From Acrocarpospora phusangensis (GTDB taxonomy: Bacteria > Actinomycetota > Actinomycetes > Streptosporangiales > Streptosporangiaceae): DNA of 64,000 nucleotides. Of this stretch, positions 17,747-26,192 are shown piece after piece; the stretch's first letter is position 1, and each line of letters starts with the position of its first letter. The stretch lies in the NCBI RefSeq assembly GCF_016862995.1, contig NZ_BOOA01000030.1, positions 33,928 to 97,927 of the forward strand. The letters are read 5' to 3'. A model generated the notes under the pieces. It was given only the letters and a program-made list of their open reading frames with translations. It searched no databases and was not told where the DNA came from. Made by a program: the position numbers and the translations under genes.

Positions 17747-18328
17747 ATGGACGCCGGCGCGGTCAGATTCCTGCGGGAGGCCCTCGCCTCCACCGACTGG
17801 GTGGCCCGTACCCGCGACTTCGGCCGCACGCTCCGCGCCACCCGCTCCCCCGGCGGCCTGCTGCTGGTCGGCACGCCCGAGCACGAGCCCTGGCACCTGA
17901 CCGCCCACCTCGACGACGAGGCCCGGCTGTCCGGCCTGGACCAGCTGGCCCCGACCCTGCTCCGCTGGACGCCGCCCCGGGACGCGCCGCCGCACCTGCG
18001 GATCGGGCTGGACCGGCTGACCGCCGCCACCCGGGGCGAGACCCTGCTGATCGTCGCGGAGCGGCAGGCCCCCGTCCCGCTCCTGGAACGGGTCGAGGAC
18101 GCCCGCAGGACCGGCGCGACCATCCTGGCCCTGGACGGCGGCGACCCCGACCTGGAGTCCCTGGCCCACGACGCCCTCACCGTGCCGGCGATCGGCGGCC
18201 CGCTCTCCTTCGACGGCGCCCAGCACCTGGTCAGCATGGCCGCCGCCGAGGTCCCCCACCGCGCCACCCTGCGCGAACGCCTGGCCCGCCTGGCCGACCG
18301 CGTGACCGGCCCCCGCACGCCGGACTAA
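17747..18328 (+). CDS. Conserved hypothetical protein
   Basis: A 193-residue soluble protein without signal peptide or membrane segments. I recognise it only as a type of conserved actinobacterial protein of unknown role. It alternates hydrophobic strands and helices (GGLLLVGTP, ETLLIVAE, GATILALDGGDPDLESLAHDALTV), suggesting a Rossmann-like or SIS-like sugar-isomerase fold. The ATG at 17747 is preferred over the in-frame ATG at 17696 because it has GGAA a few bases upstream and avoids a non-conserved-looking lead. Its stop overlaps that of the LysR gene by 4 nt. Confidence 0.7.
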   Translation: MDAGAVRFLREALASTDWVARTRDFGRTLRATRSPGGLLLVGTPEHEPWHLTAHLDDEARLSGLDQLAPTLLRWTPPRDAPPHLRIGLDRLTAATRGETLLIVAERQAPVPLLERVEDARRTGATILALDGGDPDLESLAHDALTVPAIGGPLSFDGAQHLVSMAAAEVPHRATLRERLARLADRVTGPRTPD

Positions 18329-19254
18329 CTGAGTTCGGTCACCCGCTTCGTCAGCTCCTCCGCCGCCGCCCGCAGCGCCTCGATGACCACGCCCTGCACC
18401 GGATCCGGCTCCCCCGACTTCGTACGGCTCACGCGGGTCAGCGCCTCGATCCGCCGCGACCCCACCCCGTGGATGTCGGTGATCACCACATGCCCGAGCG
18501 GCACGTCCAGCAGCGCCAGCGTGGGCACGATCGCCACGCCGTGGCCCGCCGCGACCAGGTCCAGCGTCGGCGGGAACTCGGAGATCACGTGCACCCGGCG
18601 CGGGGTGAAGCCGTGGAACTGGGCGAGCCGGTCCAGGGCCTGCCCGCAGGACTGGTCCGGCACGCCCGCCACCCAGGGCAGCCCGGCGAGGTCGGCCACC
18701 TCGGTGAGCGGGTCGAGCCCCGGCGGCGCGACGATGCGGTACTCGTCGTCGTAGAGGCGGTGGCGGGACATGGACGGCAGCGCGGGCGCGGACTGGTGCA
18801 TGTCGCGTTCGGTGACCATCAGGTCCACGCCGCCCAGGCGCAGTTCCTGGAGGGCGGGCCCGCCGTAGAGCTCGTGGATGACCGGGGTGACCATCGGATG
18901 CTCGGCCGCCAGCCGGGCCAGGGCGGGCACCAGCAGGTGCCGGATGACCGTGGGGAAGGCGGCGATCGTGACCGGTCCCGCCAGGCGTTCGGTGAAGCGG
19001 TTGAGCTCGTGTTTGGCCTCGGCCAGCTGCTCCTCGATGCGCTCGCCGTACGCGGAGAGCACGCGGCCGGCGGGGGTGACCGAGATCCGGCGCTGGGAGC
19101 GGTCGATCAGGGCGATGCCCACCTCGCGTTCCAGCTGGGCGAGCTGCTGGGAGATCGCGGAGGGGGTCAGGTGCAGGGCCTCGGCGGCCTTCATGACGCC
19201 GCCTCTGCGGGCGACCTCGTGCAGAATGCGCAACCGGCGGGGGTCGATCTCCAT
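18325..19254 (-). CDS. LysR-family transcriptional regulator
   Basis: A 309-residue regulator. The N-terminal winged helix is typical (MEIDPRRLRILHEVARRGGV, AAEALHLTPSAISQQLAQLE), followed by a periplasmic-binding-protein-like effector domain (about 90-300). The open frame extends 21 codons further upstream, but the family start is the ATG at 19254. It is divergent from a small membrane protein and a cyclase-family hydrolase, its probable targets, across a 74-bp gap containing agaattct (19279-19286). The effector is unknown. Confidence 0.9.
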   Translation of the reverse strand: MEIDPRRLRILHEVARRGGVMKAAEALHLTPSAISQQLAQLEREVGIALIDRSQRRISVTPAGRVLSAYGERIEEQLAEAKHELNRFTERLAGPVTIAAFPTVIRHLLVPALARLAAEHPMVTPVIHELYGGPALQELRLGGVDLMVTERDMHQSAPALPSMSRHRLYDDEYRIVAPPGLDPLTEVADLAGLPWVAGVPDQSCGQALDRLAQFHGFTPRRVHVISEFPPTLDLVAAGHGVAIVPTLALLDVPLGHVVITDIHGVGSRRIEALTRVSRTKSGEPDPVQGVVIEALRAAAEELTKRVTELS

Positions 19255-19328
19255 AAAGCAGAGCTTACGCTGGACTTTAGAATTCTTCACTTGTGCTACA
19301 CCAGCGCACCCTCCCATGATTGACGCAA

Positions 19329-19598
19329 ATGTCTACATTTATCACCGTTATTGGCATGATCGGGGCCGTCGCCCTGCTGATCGGGTACGGCTTGGTCACG
19401 ACGTCGCGGCTGTCCGGCGACGGGGTCGCCTACCAGGCGATCAACCTGGGCGGGGCGCTCACCCTGGCGATCAACAGCGGCTATCACGGCGCCTGGCCCT
19501 CCGTGATCCTCAACGTCGTCTGGACCGGCATCGGCGCGCTGGCCATCGGAAAGTTCATCGCGAAGCGCGCGGGCGGCCGCGCGGCGAAGGGAGCCTGA
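19329..19598 (+). CDS. Small membrane protein, CBU_0592-like family
   Basis: An 89-residue protein with three hydrophobic segments: FITVIGMIGAVALLIGYGLV, YQAINLGGALTLAIN and VILNVVWTGIGALAIG, ending in a basic tail. This matches the CBU_0592-type domain of small bacterial membrane proteins with no known function. The ATG at 19329 is preferred to a TTG three codons earlier. No ribosome site is visible, so it may be leaderless. One base separates it from the cyclase-family gene, implying co-expression. Confidence 0.75.
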   Translation: MSTFITVIGMIGAVALLIGYGLVTTSRLSGDGVAYQAINLGGALTLAINSGYHGAWPSVILNVVWTGIGALAIGKFIAKRAGGRAAKGA

Positions 19599-19599
19599 C

Positions 19600-20265
19600 A
19601 TGGCCCTGGTCGAGCTGAGCCACCCCATCACGCCCGGCATGATCACCTACCCGGGCATCCCGGGGCCGGAACTGGGCGTGCACCTCAGCCGCGAGGAGTC
19701 CCGCGGCATGTACGCCCCGGGCACCGAGTTCTTCATCGGCACCATCACCCTGGCCGCCAACACCGGCACCTACCTGGACACCCCCTTCCACCGGTACGCC
19801 GAGGGCCCGGACCTGACCGGCGTGCCGCTGGACCGCATGGCGGACCTGGACGGCCTGGTCGTGGCCGCCGAGGGCCTCGACGCCGTGGACGTGGACCATC
19901 TCAAGGGCCTGGACGTGGCGGGCCGGGCGGTGCTGATCCACACCGGCTGGGACGTTCACTTCGGCACGGACGCCTACTTCTCGGGGCACCCGTACCTGAC
20001 CGGGGAGGCCGCCGCCTGGCTGGCCGAGGAGGGCGCGGCCCTGGTCGGGATCGACTCGCTCAACATCGACAGCACGCCGCCGCGGGGTTCCCGGCCCGCG
20101 CACTCGGCGCTGCTGGCGGCGGGCATCCCGATCGTGGAGCACCTCACCAACCTGGGCGCGCTGCCCGCGGCAGGCTTCCGGTTCCACGCGGCACCGCCCA
20201 TGATCGCCGGAATGGGCACCTTCCCGGTGCGCGCGTACGCGATCGTGACGTCGATCGTGACGTAG
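19600..20265 (+). CDS. Cyclase-family metal hydrolase (kynurenine formamidase fold)
   Basis: A 221-residue enzyme of the Pfam Cyclase family, whose characterised members hydrolyse N-formylkynurenine and related amides with a divalent metal. The family signature HSGTHxDxPxH appears here as ANTGTYLDTPFHRY: Asp and the last His are kept, but the first two His positions are Asn and Tyr. GIDSLNID and the tail HAAPPMIAGMGTFPVRAYAI are typical. Because no kynurenine genes are nearby and metal ligands differ, I do not assign KynB. It is translated directly after the small membrane protein and is probably controlled by the divergent LysR. Confidence 0.82.
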   Translation: MALVELSHPITPGMITYPGIPGPELGVHLSREESRGMYAPGTEFFIGTITLAANTGTYLDTPFHRYAEGPDLTGVPLDRMADLDGLVVAAEGLDAVDVDHLKGLDVAGRAVLIHTGWDVHFGTDAYFSGHPYLTGEAAAWLAEEGAALVGIDSLNIDSTPPRGSRPAHSALLAAGIPIVEHLTNLGALPAAGFRFHAAPPMIAGMGTFPVRAYAIVTSIVT

Positions 20266-20269
20266 GGAA

Positions 20270-20692
20270 CTAGACGCTGGGGGCGACGGCCATGGCGTTG
20301 ATGTCGTAGCCGTCGCCGACCACGCGCCAGCCGCGCAGGTCCCGGCTGTGCGGGACGGCCCGGAAGCGGCGGATGCCGTCCTGGGCGGCGACGGCGGGCA
20401 GGCCCGAGCCGCGGGCGTCGATCACCGCCTGGTCGGCGTGGCGGGCCGCGCGGCTCAGGGCCATGGCGACGGCGGCGCTCGTGTCGCCCTCACCGAGCAC
20501 CACGAAGTCGGTGGGCACACCGTCGACCAGGGCGTCGGGACGGTTGCCCAGGCGGCCGCGCGCTCCGGGGGACGTGCCCCCGACGGCGACCACCTCGTGC
20601 CCGGACGCGGCCAGGAACTCGGCCACGCGCCGTTCGGCGTCGGAAAAACGACGAGCCCGCTCGTCCACCCGGCTCAGCGCACTGTCCCCCAC
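20270..20692 (-). CDS. CdiA C-terminal tRNase-like domain protein, catalytic lysine missing
   Basis: A 140-residue soluble protein. It has a helical lead with RRVAEFLAASGHEV, then RPDALVDGVPTDFVVL, then a long helix and VIDARGSGL, ending WRVVGDGYDI. This order fits the CdiA C-terminal tRNase fold, a PD-(D/E)xK-like nuclease in which PD is followed by ExK. Here the second motif is Asp62-Phe-Val64, so the Lys position is Val and nuclease activity may be lost. It is stand-alone, without a toxin carrier. The GTG at 20692 has GGAG close upstream. The function is uncertain; an RNA- or DNA-binding relic is possible. Confidence 0.6.
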   Translation of the reverse strand: MGDSALSRVDERARRFSDAERRVAEFLAASGHEVVAVGGTSPGARGRLGNRPDALVDGVPTDFVVLGEGDTSAAVAMALSRAARHADQAVIDARGSGLPAVAAQDGIRRFRAVPHSRDLRGWRVVGDGYDINAMAVAPSV

Positions 20693-20745
20693 ATCTCCAG
20701 CTTCGCAGTTACCAGACGGAAAAATCCCCTATTTCCGGTCAAGGA

Positions 20746-20925
20746 TCAGTCGTCGTCCTCGTCCTGATCCTGGGCCCGCCAGGCCTTGTTCCGTTCGGCC
20801 GCCGTCTTCAGGGCGTTGGCCGCCTCGACCTCCGACCCGTACGGACCCATCCGGTCCTTGTTCGGGCAGCCCTTGTCGGGCTCGACGCGCATGTGCTTCA
20901 GGCAGAACCACCATTGCTCGTTCAC
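20746..20925 (-). CDS. 59-residue conserved actinobacterial small protein
   Basis: A short gene starting at GTG 20925 with GAGGG upstream. The protein opens MNEQWWFCLKHMRVEPDKGC, continues PNKDRMGPYGSEVEAANALK and ends in an Asp/Glu-rich tail. The spacing of two Cys and one His (CLKH...GCPNKDR) suggests a single small metal site, and the WWFCLKH opening looks like a conserved family feature to me. It is followed by a helix. It lies between the CdiA-C-like gene and the divergent map gene. Function unknown. Confidence 0.75.
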   Translation of the reverse strand: MNEQWWFCLKHMRVEPDKGCPNKDRMGPYGSEVEAANALKTAAERNKAWRAQDQDEDDD

Positions 20926-20966
20926 GCCCTCATCCTGCCCCGTCAGGGCGCAACTAGACTTGCCGC

Positions 20967-21815
20967 ATGACCACGCTGCTGCGCCCTGGGCGGATCTCGC
21001 CCACCCGGAAGGTTCCCGCCCACATCGAGCGCCCGGAGTATGTGGGGAAGCCGGAGCCCAAGCGCGGCGAATCCGACGTGCAGTCGGCGGAGACCATCGA
21101 GCTCATGCGGATCGCGGGCCGGATCGCGGCCCAGGCCCTGGAGGAGGTGGGCAAGCACGTCGCGCCCGGCGTCACCACCGACGAACTCGACCGCATCGGC
21201 CACGAGTTCCTGTGCGACCACGACGCCTACCCGTCCACGCTCGGCTACCGCGGCTACCCCAAGTCGCTGTGCACGTCGATCAACGAGGTCATCTGCCACG
21301 GCATCCCCGACGACACGGTGCTGAACGAGGGCGACATCGTCAACGTGGACATCACCGCGTACATCGGGGGTGTGCACGGCGACACCGACGCCACCTACCT
21401 GGTGGGCGAGGTGGACGAGGAGTCCCGCCTGCTGGTCGAGCGCACCCGGGAGGCCACCAACCGCGCCATCAAGGCCGTCGCGCCGGGCCGCCAGCTCAAC
21501 ATCGTGGGCCGCGTCATCGAGGCGTACGCGAAACGCTTCGGCTACGGGGTGGTCCGCGACTTCACCGGCCACGGCATCGCCCGCTCCTTCCACTCCGGCC
21601 TGATCGTCCCGCACTACGACGACCCCTCGCTGGCCGTCACGCTGGTGCCCGGCATGACCTTCACCATCGAGCCCATGCTGACGCTCGGCACGATCGACTA
21701 CGAGATCTGGCCTGACCGCTGGACCGCCGTCACCCAGGACCGCAAGCGGACCGCCCAGTTCGAGCACACCATCCTGGTCACCGAGACCGGCCACGAAATC
21801 CTGACCCTGCCCTGA
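20967..21815 (+). CDS. map: Type I methionine aminopeptidase
   Basis: Removes the initiator methionine from nascent proteins in the cytosol, using two divalent metals. The 282 residues include an N-terminal extension of about 35 residues with [13 protein letters not shown], typical of the actinobacterial type Ic enzyme, then the pita-bread core. Metal ligands can be seen: two Asp in [19 protein letters not shown], His in [11 protein letters not shown], Glu in FTIEPML and Glu in QFEHTILV. The His in [10 protein letters not shown] is the catalytic one. A TAGACT box at 20953-20958 lies 8 nt before the ATG, suggesting leaderless expression. Confidence 0.95.
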   Translation: MTTLLRPGRISPTRKVPAHIERPEYVGKPEPKRGESDVQSAETIELMRIAGRIAAQALEEVGKHVAPGVTTDELDRIGHEFLCDHDAYPSTLGYRGYPKSLCTSINEVICHGIPDDTVLNEGDIVNVDITAYIGGVHGDTDATYLVGEVDEESRLLVERTREATNRAIKAVAPGRQLNIVGRVIEAYAKRFGYGVVRDFTGHGIARSFHSGLIVPHYDDPSLAVTLVPGMTFTIEPMLTLGTIDYEIWPDRWTAVTQDRKRTAQFEHTILVTETGHEILTLP

Positions 21816-21888
21816 TACACACTGCCCTGATTCAACAGCCGGGGGCCTCCGCGCGTATGTCATGTGACAGAGCGAGGAGGCCCGGCTG

Positions 21889-22389
21889 GTGAATGACGAT
21901 CACCCTTTCGCGGAGTTCGTCGCGGAATGGGGCGACGCGCTGCTGCGCTACGGGTACGTGCTGAGCGGCAACCCGCACGACGCCGCCGACCTGACCCAGG
22001 AGGCGCTGATCCGGCTCCACCGGGCCTGGCCGCGCGTCCAGCGCTCGCGGGACCCGGTGAGCTACACCCGGACGATCATGTCGCGCCTGCACATCAGCAC
22101 CTGGCGCAGGCTCCGGCGTGAGCAGCTGGCCTGGGACCCGCCGGACCGCGGCTGCCTCGACGACCTGCCCACCGGCTTCGAGCGCGGGCTGTGGCAGGCG
22201 CTCGCCGGACTGCCCCGCAAGCAGCGCGCCGTCCTGGTGCTGCGCTTCTACGAGGACCTGTCCGACGCGGAGATCGCCGAGGTGCTGGGCATCTCCCGGG
22301 GAACCGTTCGCAGCCACGCCTCCCATGGCCTGAGCAGGCTCCGCTCCGTCGCCGACCTCCGCATCGCCGTGAACGGGGACCGTCCATGA
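21889..22389 (+). CDS. SigE-type ECF RNA polymerase sigma factor
   Basis: A 166-residue extracytoplasmic-function sigma factor. Region 2 is about residues 10-75 (LLRYGYVLSGNPHDAADLTQEALIRLHRAW) and region 4 is about 100-155 (LPRKQRAVLVLRFYEDLSDAEIA followed by SRGTVRSHASHGLSRLR). This pattern matches the actinobacterial SigE-family (SACE_1710-like) group. GTG 21889 has GAGGAGG 9 nt upstream. Its stop overlaps the next start (ATGA), so the membrane protein downstream is translationally coupled and may regulate it. Target promoters cannot be inferred. Confidence 0.9.
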   Translation: MNDDHPFAEFVAEWGDALLRYGYVLSGNPHDAADLTQEALIRLHRAWPRVQRSRDPVSYTRTIMSRLHISTWRRLRREQLAWDPPDRGCLDDLPTGFERGLWQALAGLPRKQRAVLVLRFYEDLSDAEIAEVLGISRGTVRSHASHGLSRLRSVADLRIAVNGDRP

Positions 22390-23522
22390 CCGACGAACTG
22401 GAAACCGGGCTGCGCGCGACGCTCAGCCACGCGGCCCGCAGCGCGCCCGTACTGCCGGACGGCCTGGCGGCGCAGCTGATCACGCGTTCGCGGCGGCGCA
22501 GGGCGCGGGCCCGGTCGCTGGCGGCGGGGCTGGCGCTGGTGGCGATAGCCGTACCGGCGGGGCTGGTCGCGCGGGACCGGCCGGAGGGGGACGTCAGCAC
22601 GGCGACGGCGGCGGAGACCCAGGCCAGGCGGGAGCCGGACCCCTACGTGCTGGCCATGGCGGGGCTGACGCCGCTGGGCCGGCGGCTGATCGTCCTGGAC
22701 CCCTCGGAGGACGCGCCGATGCTGCTGTGGTTCGCCCGGGACGCGAAAGGAGCCACGCTCTTCTGCACGGCCAACCGGAACCGGGCCGGCGGCAGCTTCT
22801 ACGGCTGCGACGAGGCGGCGCGCTCGTCGATCGGAGTCGGCTCGACCAGCGTGATCGCGGGCGAGGTGCTGTACTACGGCGCCACCGATGCCGACGTCAC
22901 ATCCATGGCCGCGGTCGCCGCCGACGGCAAGAAGATCCCCGGCACGGTGACCCGCGTCGACGGCACGCCGTGGCGCATCTGGACGGTGACCGTCCCGGGC
23001 CTGGCCGCGATCGGCTCCTTCGAGCTCACCGGCGCGCGGGGCCAGGTGGTGAACCGGATCGAGCATCACGGATCCGTGGCCGGCGAGTTGACGGCCCCGC
23101 CGGTGGGCCCGGCCGAGGAGATGCCGCACGGCCTGGTGGTCACCCTGGTGACGACCCCCGACGAGACGCTGATCTGGCGGCTGAACGGCCAGCCGATGAG
23201 CATGAACCTGGTCAGGCCGGCGGACCTGCTGACCGATCTGGGCGGTCACGCGTTCCCGGTCTCGATGACCAGCAGAGGCGCCCGCTGGTACGGCATCGCC
23301 CAGGCGGGAACGGCCAGGGTGGACCTGGTCCTGCCCGACGGCACGACCGCCACCGCCACCGCCCGCCCGGACCGGTGGGGCATCGGCGTGAGCCTGTTCT
23401 CCGGCGTGTACCGGCACGGGACCGACATCTATCAGGAAGGCTTCGAACTGGTCGGCTACGACGAGGCCGGAACCGTGCTCTGGCGCGACCCGCAGCCCGC
23501 GGTCCCCCCGCTCTGGCAGTGA
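22386..23522 (+). CDS. Membrane-anchored protein coupled to the SigE-type sigma factor
   Basis: A 378-residue protein. Residues 1-44 are cytoplasmic and end in an Arg-rich stretch (TRSRRRRARARS), 45-62 form one transmembrane helix, and about 310 residues lie outside the cell. I see no zinc-binding HxxxCxxC anti-sigma motif in the short cytoplasmic part. The external region has two cysteines close together (TLFCTANRNRAGGSFYGCDE) that could pair, and mainly beta character. By position it could be an atypical anti-sigma or sensing partner. The start at 22386 overlaps the sigma stop by four bases. Function unproven. Confidence 0.75.
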   Translation: MTDELETGLRATLSHAARSAPVLPDGLAAQLITRSRRRRARARSLAAGLALVAIAVPAGLVARDRPEGDVSTATAAETQARREPDPYVLAMAGLTPLGRRLIVLDPSEDAPMLLWFARDAKGATLFCTANRNRAGGSFYGCDEAARSSIGVGSTSVIAGEVLYYGATDADVTSMAAVAADGKKIPGTVTRVDGTPWRIWTVTVPGLAAIGSFELTGARGQVVNRIEHHGSVAGELTAPPVGPAEEMPHGLVVTLVTTPDETLIWRLNGQPMSMNLVRPADLLTDLGGHAFPVSMTSRGARWYGIAQAGTARVDLVLPDGTTATATARPDRWGIGVSLFSGVYRHGTDIYQEGFELVGYDEAGTVLWRDPQPAVPPLWQ

Positions 23523-23535
23523 CCGGCGGAAAAGC

Positions 23536-25533
23536 TCAGCCGGTCTTGTTGGAGTCGCGCCGGTTCAGCTTGGACAGGTAGGCGTTGTACTCGTCCAGCT
23601 CGGGATCGCCCGAACCGCCGGTCTTGGCCGCGAGCGCGTCGGCGCGGCGGTCGTGGCGGCGGGCCTGCCGGTCGTCGGCCTGCCACCACTGGATGGCCAG
23701 CGCGATCACCACGATCAGAGTGGGGATCTCGCCGAACGCCCAGGCGATGCCGCCGCCCAGCTTCTGGTCGGCGACGGCGGTGTCGCCCCAGGTACGGCCG
23801 AGCTGGTCGTACCAGTCGGAGGCCAGCACGGTGCCCATGCTCATCAGGGCCAGGCCGAAGAAGGCGTGGAAGGGCATCGTGACGAACAGCAGGATGAGCC
23901 GCCCCACGTGCGGCAGCTGCACCGGGGCCGGGTCCACGCCGACGATCACCCAGAAGAACAGGCAGCCGGTGAGGAGGAAGTGCAGGGACATCGCCAGGTG
24001 ACCCAGGTGCTCCTCCATCGCGGAGGCGAACAGCGGGGTGAAGTAGAGGGCGTAGGTGGAGGCGATGAACAGGGCGGTGGCGATGCCCGGGTGGGCGATC
24101 ACCCGCATCGCCCGGCTGTGCAGGATGACCGTGAGCCACTCCCGCGGGCCCCGGTCGCCGCGCCGGACGGCCGGTTTGAGCGCGCGCAGGGCCAGCGTGA
24201 CGGGCGCGCCCAGGACCAGGAAGATCGGGACCAGCATGGACAGGATCATGTGCTCGGTCATGTGCACGCTGAACAGGACCGGCGCGTAGCGGGCGACGCC
24301 GCTCTGGGTGGCCAGCACCAGGATGACCACACCGATGAACCAGGCCGCCGTACGGCCGGCGGGCCAGCGGTCGCCGCGGCGCGAGAGCCGTACCAGCGCG
24401 GCCAGGTAGAGGCCGCCGAGCAGGCCCGCGACGACGGCGAAGAACAGGTCGAACCACCACAGGGTGGCCAGGTTGCCGAGTGAGATCGGCGGCGGCACCA
24501 CGTAGCCGAGCAGGTCGAAGGCGCGGTCCGTGGGCACGTCCACCGGGGGCGGCGCGGTCTGCGCGAGCGCGACGGCGACGCCGACCGTGGCGGCCATCAG
24601 CATGATCTCGCCGAGCGCGAGCCGCAGGAAGGCGCCCGGCTTCCCGGCGGACAGCTGCGGCAGCGTACGGCCCCGGTGCCACCAGCCGACGACGCCCAGC
24701 ACGCCGAAGGCCAGCAGCTTGGCCACCAGCAGCAGCCCGTACGCGGAGGTGAAGAGGGCCTCGACGGAGGCGAGGCGGGCCAGCACGCTGGCCAGGCCGG
24801 ACAGGCCGACGCCGGCGAAGCACCACAGCGCCATCCGGGAGAACCGCTCGGCGGCGACCGGCAGCTTGTCGGCCGACCTGATCGCGTGCACGCAGAGCAG
24901 CCCCAGGCCGCCCACCCAGAGGGCCAGGAACAGCAGGTGGAAGGCGACCGAGGTGGTGGCCAGGCCGTGGTTGGGCGAGGAGGAGGAGTGCCCGGTCAGC
25001 GCCGGCGGCAGCAGCGTGGCCAGCGCGAACACCAGCAGCGCGCCGGCCGCGCCGACGGTGATCGCGCCCCGCGCGAACAGGGCGATGGACACCGAGAACA
25101 GCACCACCAGGGTGAGCGCGATGCCCTGCGGCGTCTGGCTGGCGTAGCTGGTCAGCTCGTTGCCGCCGAGGATCACCCCGATCGGCTGCCCCATCGACTG
25201 CGACAGCCCGAACACCAGCGTGGACGCCGCCGCGACCGTCCAGGCCAGCGCCGACCACGACGCCGCCTTCACGTAACCCAGCGCGGCCTTGCCCAGCAGG
25301 CCCTTGTCGCTGGGCAGCAGCGCCGCCGCCATCAGCAGCAGCCCGATGGTCAGCACACCCGCCGCGTCCATGGACAGCTTCGAGATCGGCACCATCCAGC
25401 GGGTCAGCGCGCCCTCGTCCGGCAACCCCGGAATGACCCGGGGCGTCGCCGCGCCACCCGCCACCATGCCGATGACCAAGGCCCCGATGGCCGCGCACAC
25501 GCCCGCCACCGCGAGCCGCACCGTTCTGTTCAT
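23536..25533 (-). CDS. CopD - cytochrome c oxidase assembly (CtaG) fusion protein
   Basis: A 665-residue membrane protein with about 16 hydrophobic segments. The N-terminal half (to about 330) is CopD-like, with ALTGHSSSSPNHGLATTSVAFHL carrying candidate copper-ligand His residues. The C-terminal half (about 340-620) is the caa3-type CtaG domain, with HMTEHMILSMLVPIFLVLGAP and MPFHAFFGLALMSMG. The tail is charged and cytosolic. This fusion is known in actinobacteria and is linked to copper uptake and delivery to cytochrome oxidase. CopC lies 63 bp upstream on the same strand, so both act together on envelope copper. Confidence 0.9.
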   Translation of the reverse strand: MNRTVRLAVAGVCAAIGALVIGMVAGGAATPRVIPGLPDEGALTRWMVPISKLSMDAAGVLTIGLLLMAAALLPSDKGLLGKAALGYVKAASWSALAWTVAAASTLVFGLSQSMGQPIGVILGGNELTSYASQTPQGIALTLVVLFSVSIALFARGAITVGAAGALLVFALATLLPPALTGHSSSSPNHGLATTSVAFHLLFLALWVGGLGLLCVHAIRSADKLPVAAERFSRMALWCFAGVGLSGLASVLARLASVEALFTSAYGLLLVAKLLAFGVLGVVGWWHRGRTLPQLSAGKPGAFLRLALGEIMLMAATVGVAVALAQTAPPPVDVPTDRAFDLLGYVVPPPISLGNLATLWWFDLFFAVVAGLLGGLYLAALVRLSRRGDRWPAGRTAAWFIGVVILVLATQSGVARYAPVLFSVHMTEHMILSMLVPIFLVLGAPVTLALRALKPAVRRGDRGPREWLTVILHSRAMRVIAHPGIATALFIASTYALYFTPLFASAMEEHLGHLAMSLHFLLTGCLFFWVIVGVDPAPVQLPHVGRLILLFVTMPFHAFFGLALMSMGTVLASDWYDQLGRTWGDTAVADQKLGGGIAWAFGEIPTLIVVIALAIQWWQADDRQARRHDRRADALAAKTGGSGDPELDEYNAYLSKLNRRDSNKTG

Positions 25534-25596
25534 CCCCGGCCTCCGGCCTGTACGGCTACCGCCATCACAGTCCGCCCCGCCATGATCGTCAACATC

Positions 25597-26133
25597 TCAC
25601 GGCTTCTTCCGCATGCTGAAGGCCATCCCGATGCCGATGCCGGCGAGCCCGAACACCACGATCCACACCCAGGCCGGCACGGCCGGCGACTCGGCGGCCT
25701 GCGCCTCCGGACTCGGCTCCGCCTCCGCCGAAGGGGCCGCGGCCACCGGGGCGGCCGAAGGGCCGCCCGGCGTCGCGGGCGGCGTCAGGCGGAAGGGGAT
25801 CTCGCCCTCGACCGGGTGGCCGTCCCTGGAGACGACCCGGTAGGCGATCGTGTACGCCCCGCCGGGCAACTGCGGGCCGACGTCCTGGAGCACCTTGGGG
25901 CCGCGCACCTGGGGCTTGCCGTCCTCGTAACGCAGCCCGCCCGGGCCGGTCACGATCACGACGGGGAAGCGCACCGACTCGGTGAACTCCAGGGTGACCT
26001 TCCTGAGCGCCTCGACCTGGGCGCCCCGCAGCGGGTCACTGGTCAGCAGCGACGTGTGCGCGTACGCGGGACCCGTGCCGAGCAGGAGGACGGCGAGGAA
26101 GGCCGACGCGGCGGAGACCGGGAGAATCTTCAT
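25597..26133 (-). CDS. CopC-domain copper-binding protein, membrane-tethered
   Basis: A 178-residue exported protein. A signal peptide (MKILPVSAASAFLAVLLLG...PAYA) ends directly before HTSLLTSDP, so the mature N-terminus is the copper-binding His of CopC (the histidine brace). The second part, VVSRDGHPVEGEIPFRL, holds the partner His. A Pro/Ala/Glu-rich linker leads to a C-terminal TM helix (VPAWVWIVVFGLAGIGIGMAF) with basic stop. It probably hands extracellular copper to the CopD part of the next gene. Confidence 0.92.
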   Translation of the reverse strand: MKILPVSAASAFLAVLLLGTGPAYAHTSLLTSDPLRGAQVEALRKVTLEFTESVRFPVVIVTGPGGLRYEDGKPQVRGPKVLQDVGPQLPGGAYTIAYRVVSRDGHPVEGEIPFRLTPPATPGGPSAAPVAAAPSAEAEPSPEAQAAESPAVPAWVWIVVFGLAGIGIGMAFSMRKKP

Positions 26134-26192
26134 GGCGCCCCCAGGCTACCGACGTGTACGCCTGCTCCCTACCTCGCCCGCCACCTTCTTAC

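Noticed and set aside
23246..23522. The minus-strand open frame that continues past the CopD/CtaG stop region
   Set aside because: Shadow of the sigma-coupled membrane protein; codon pattern and motifs support the plus strand.
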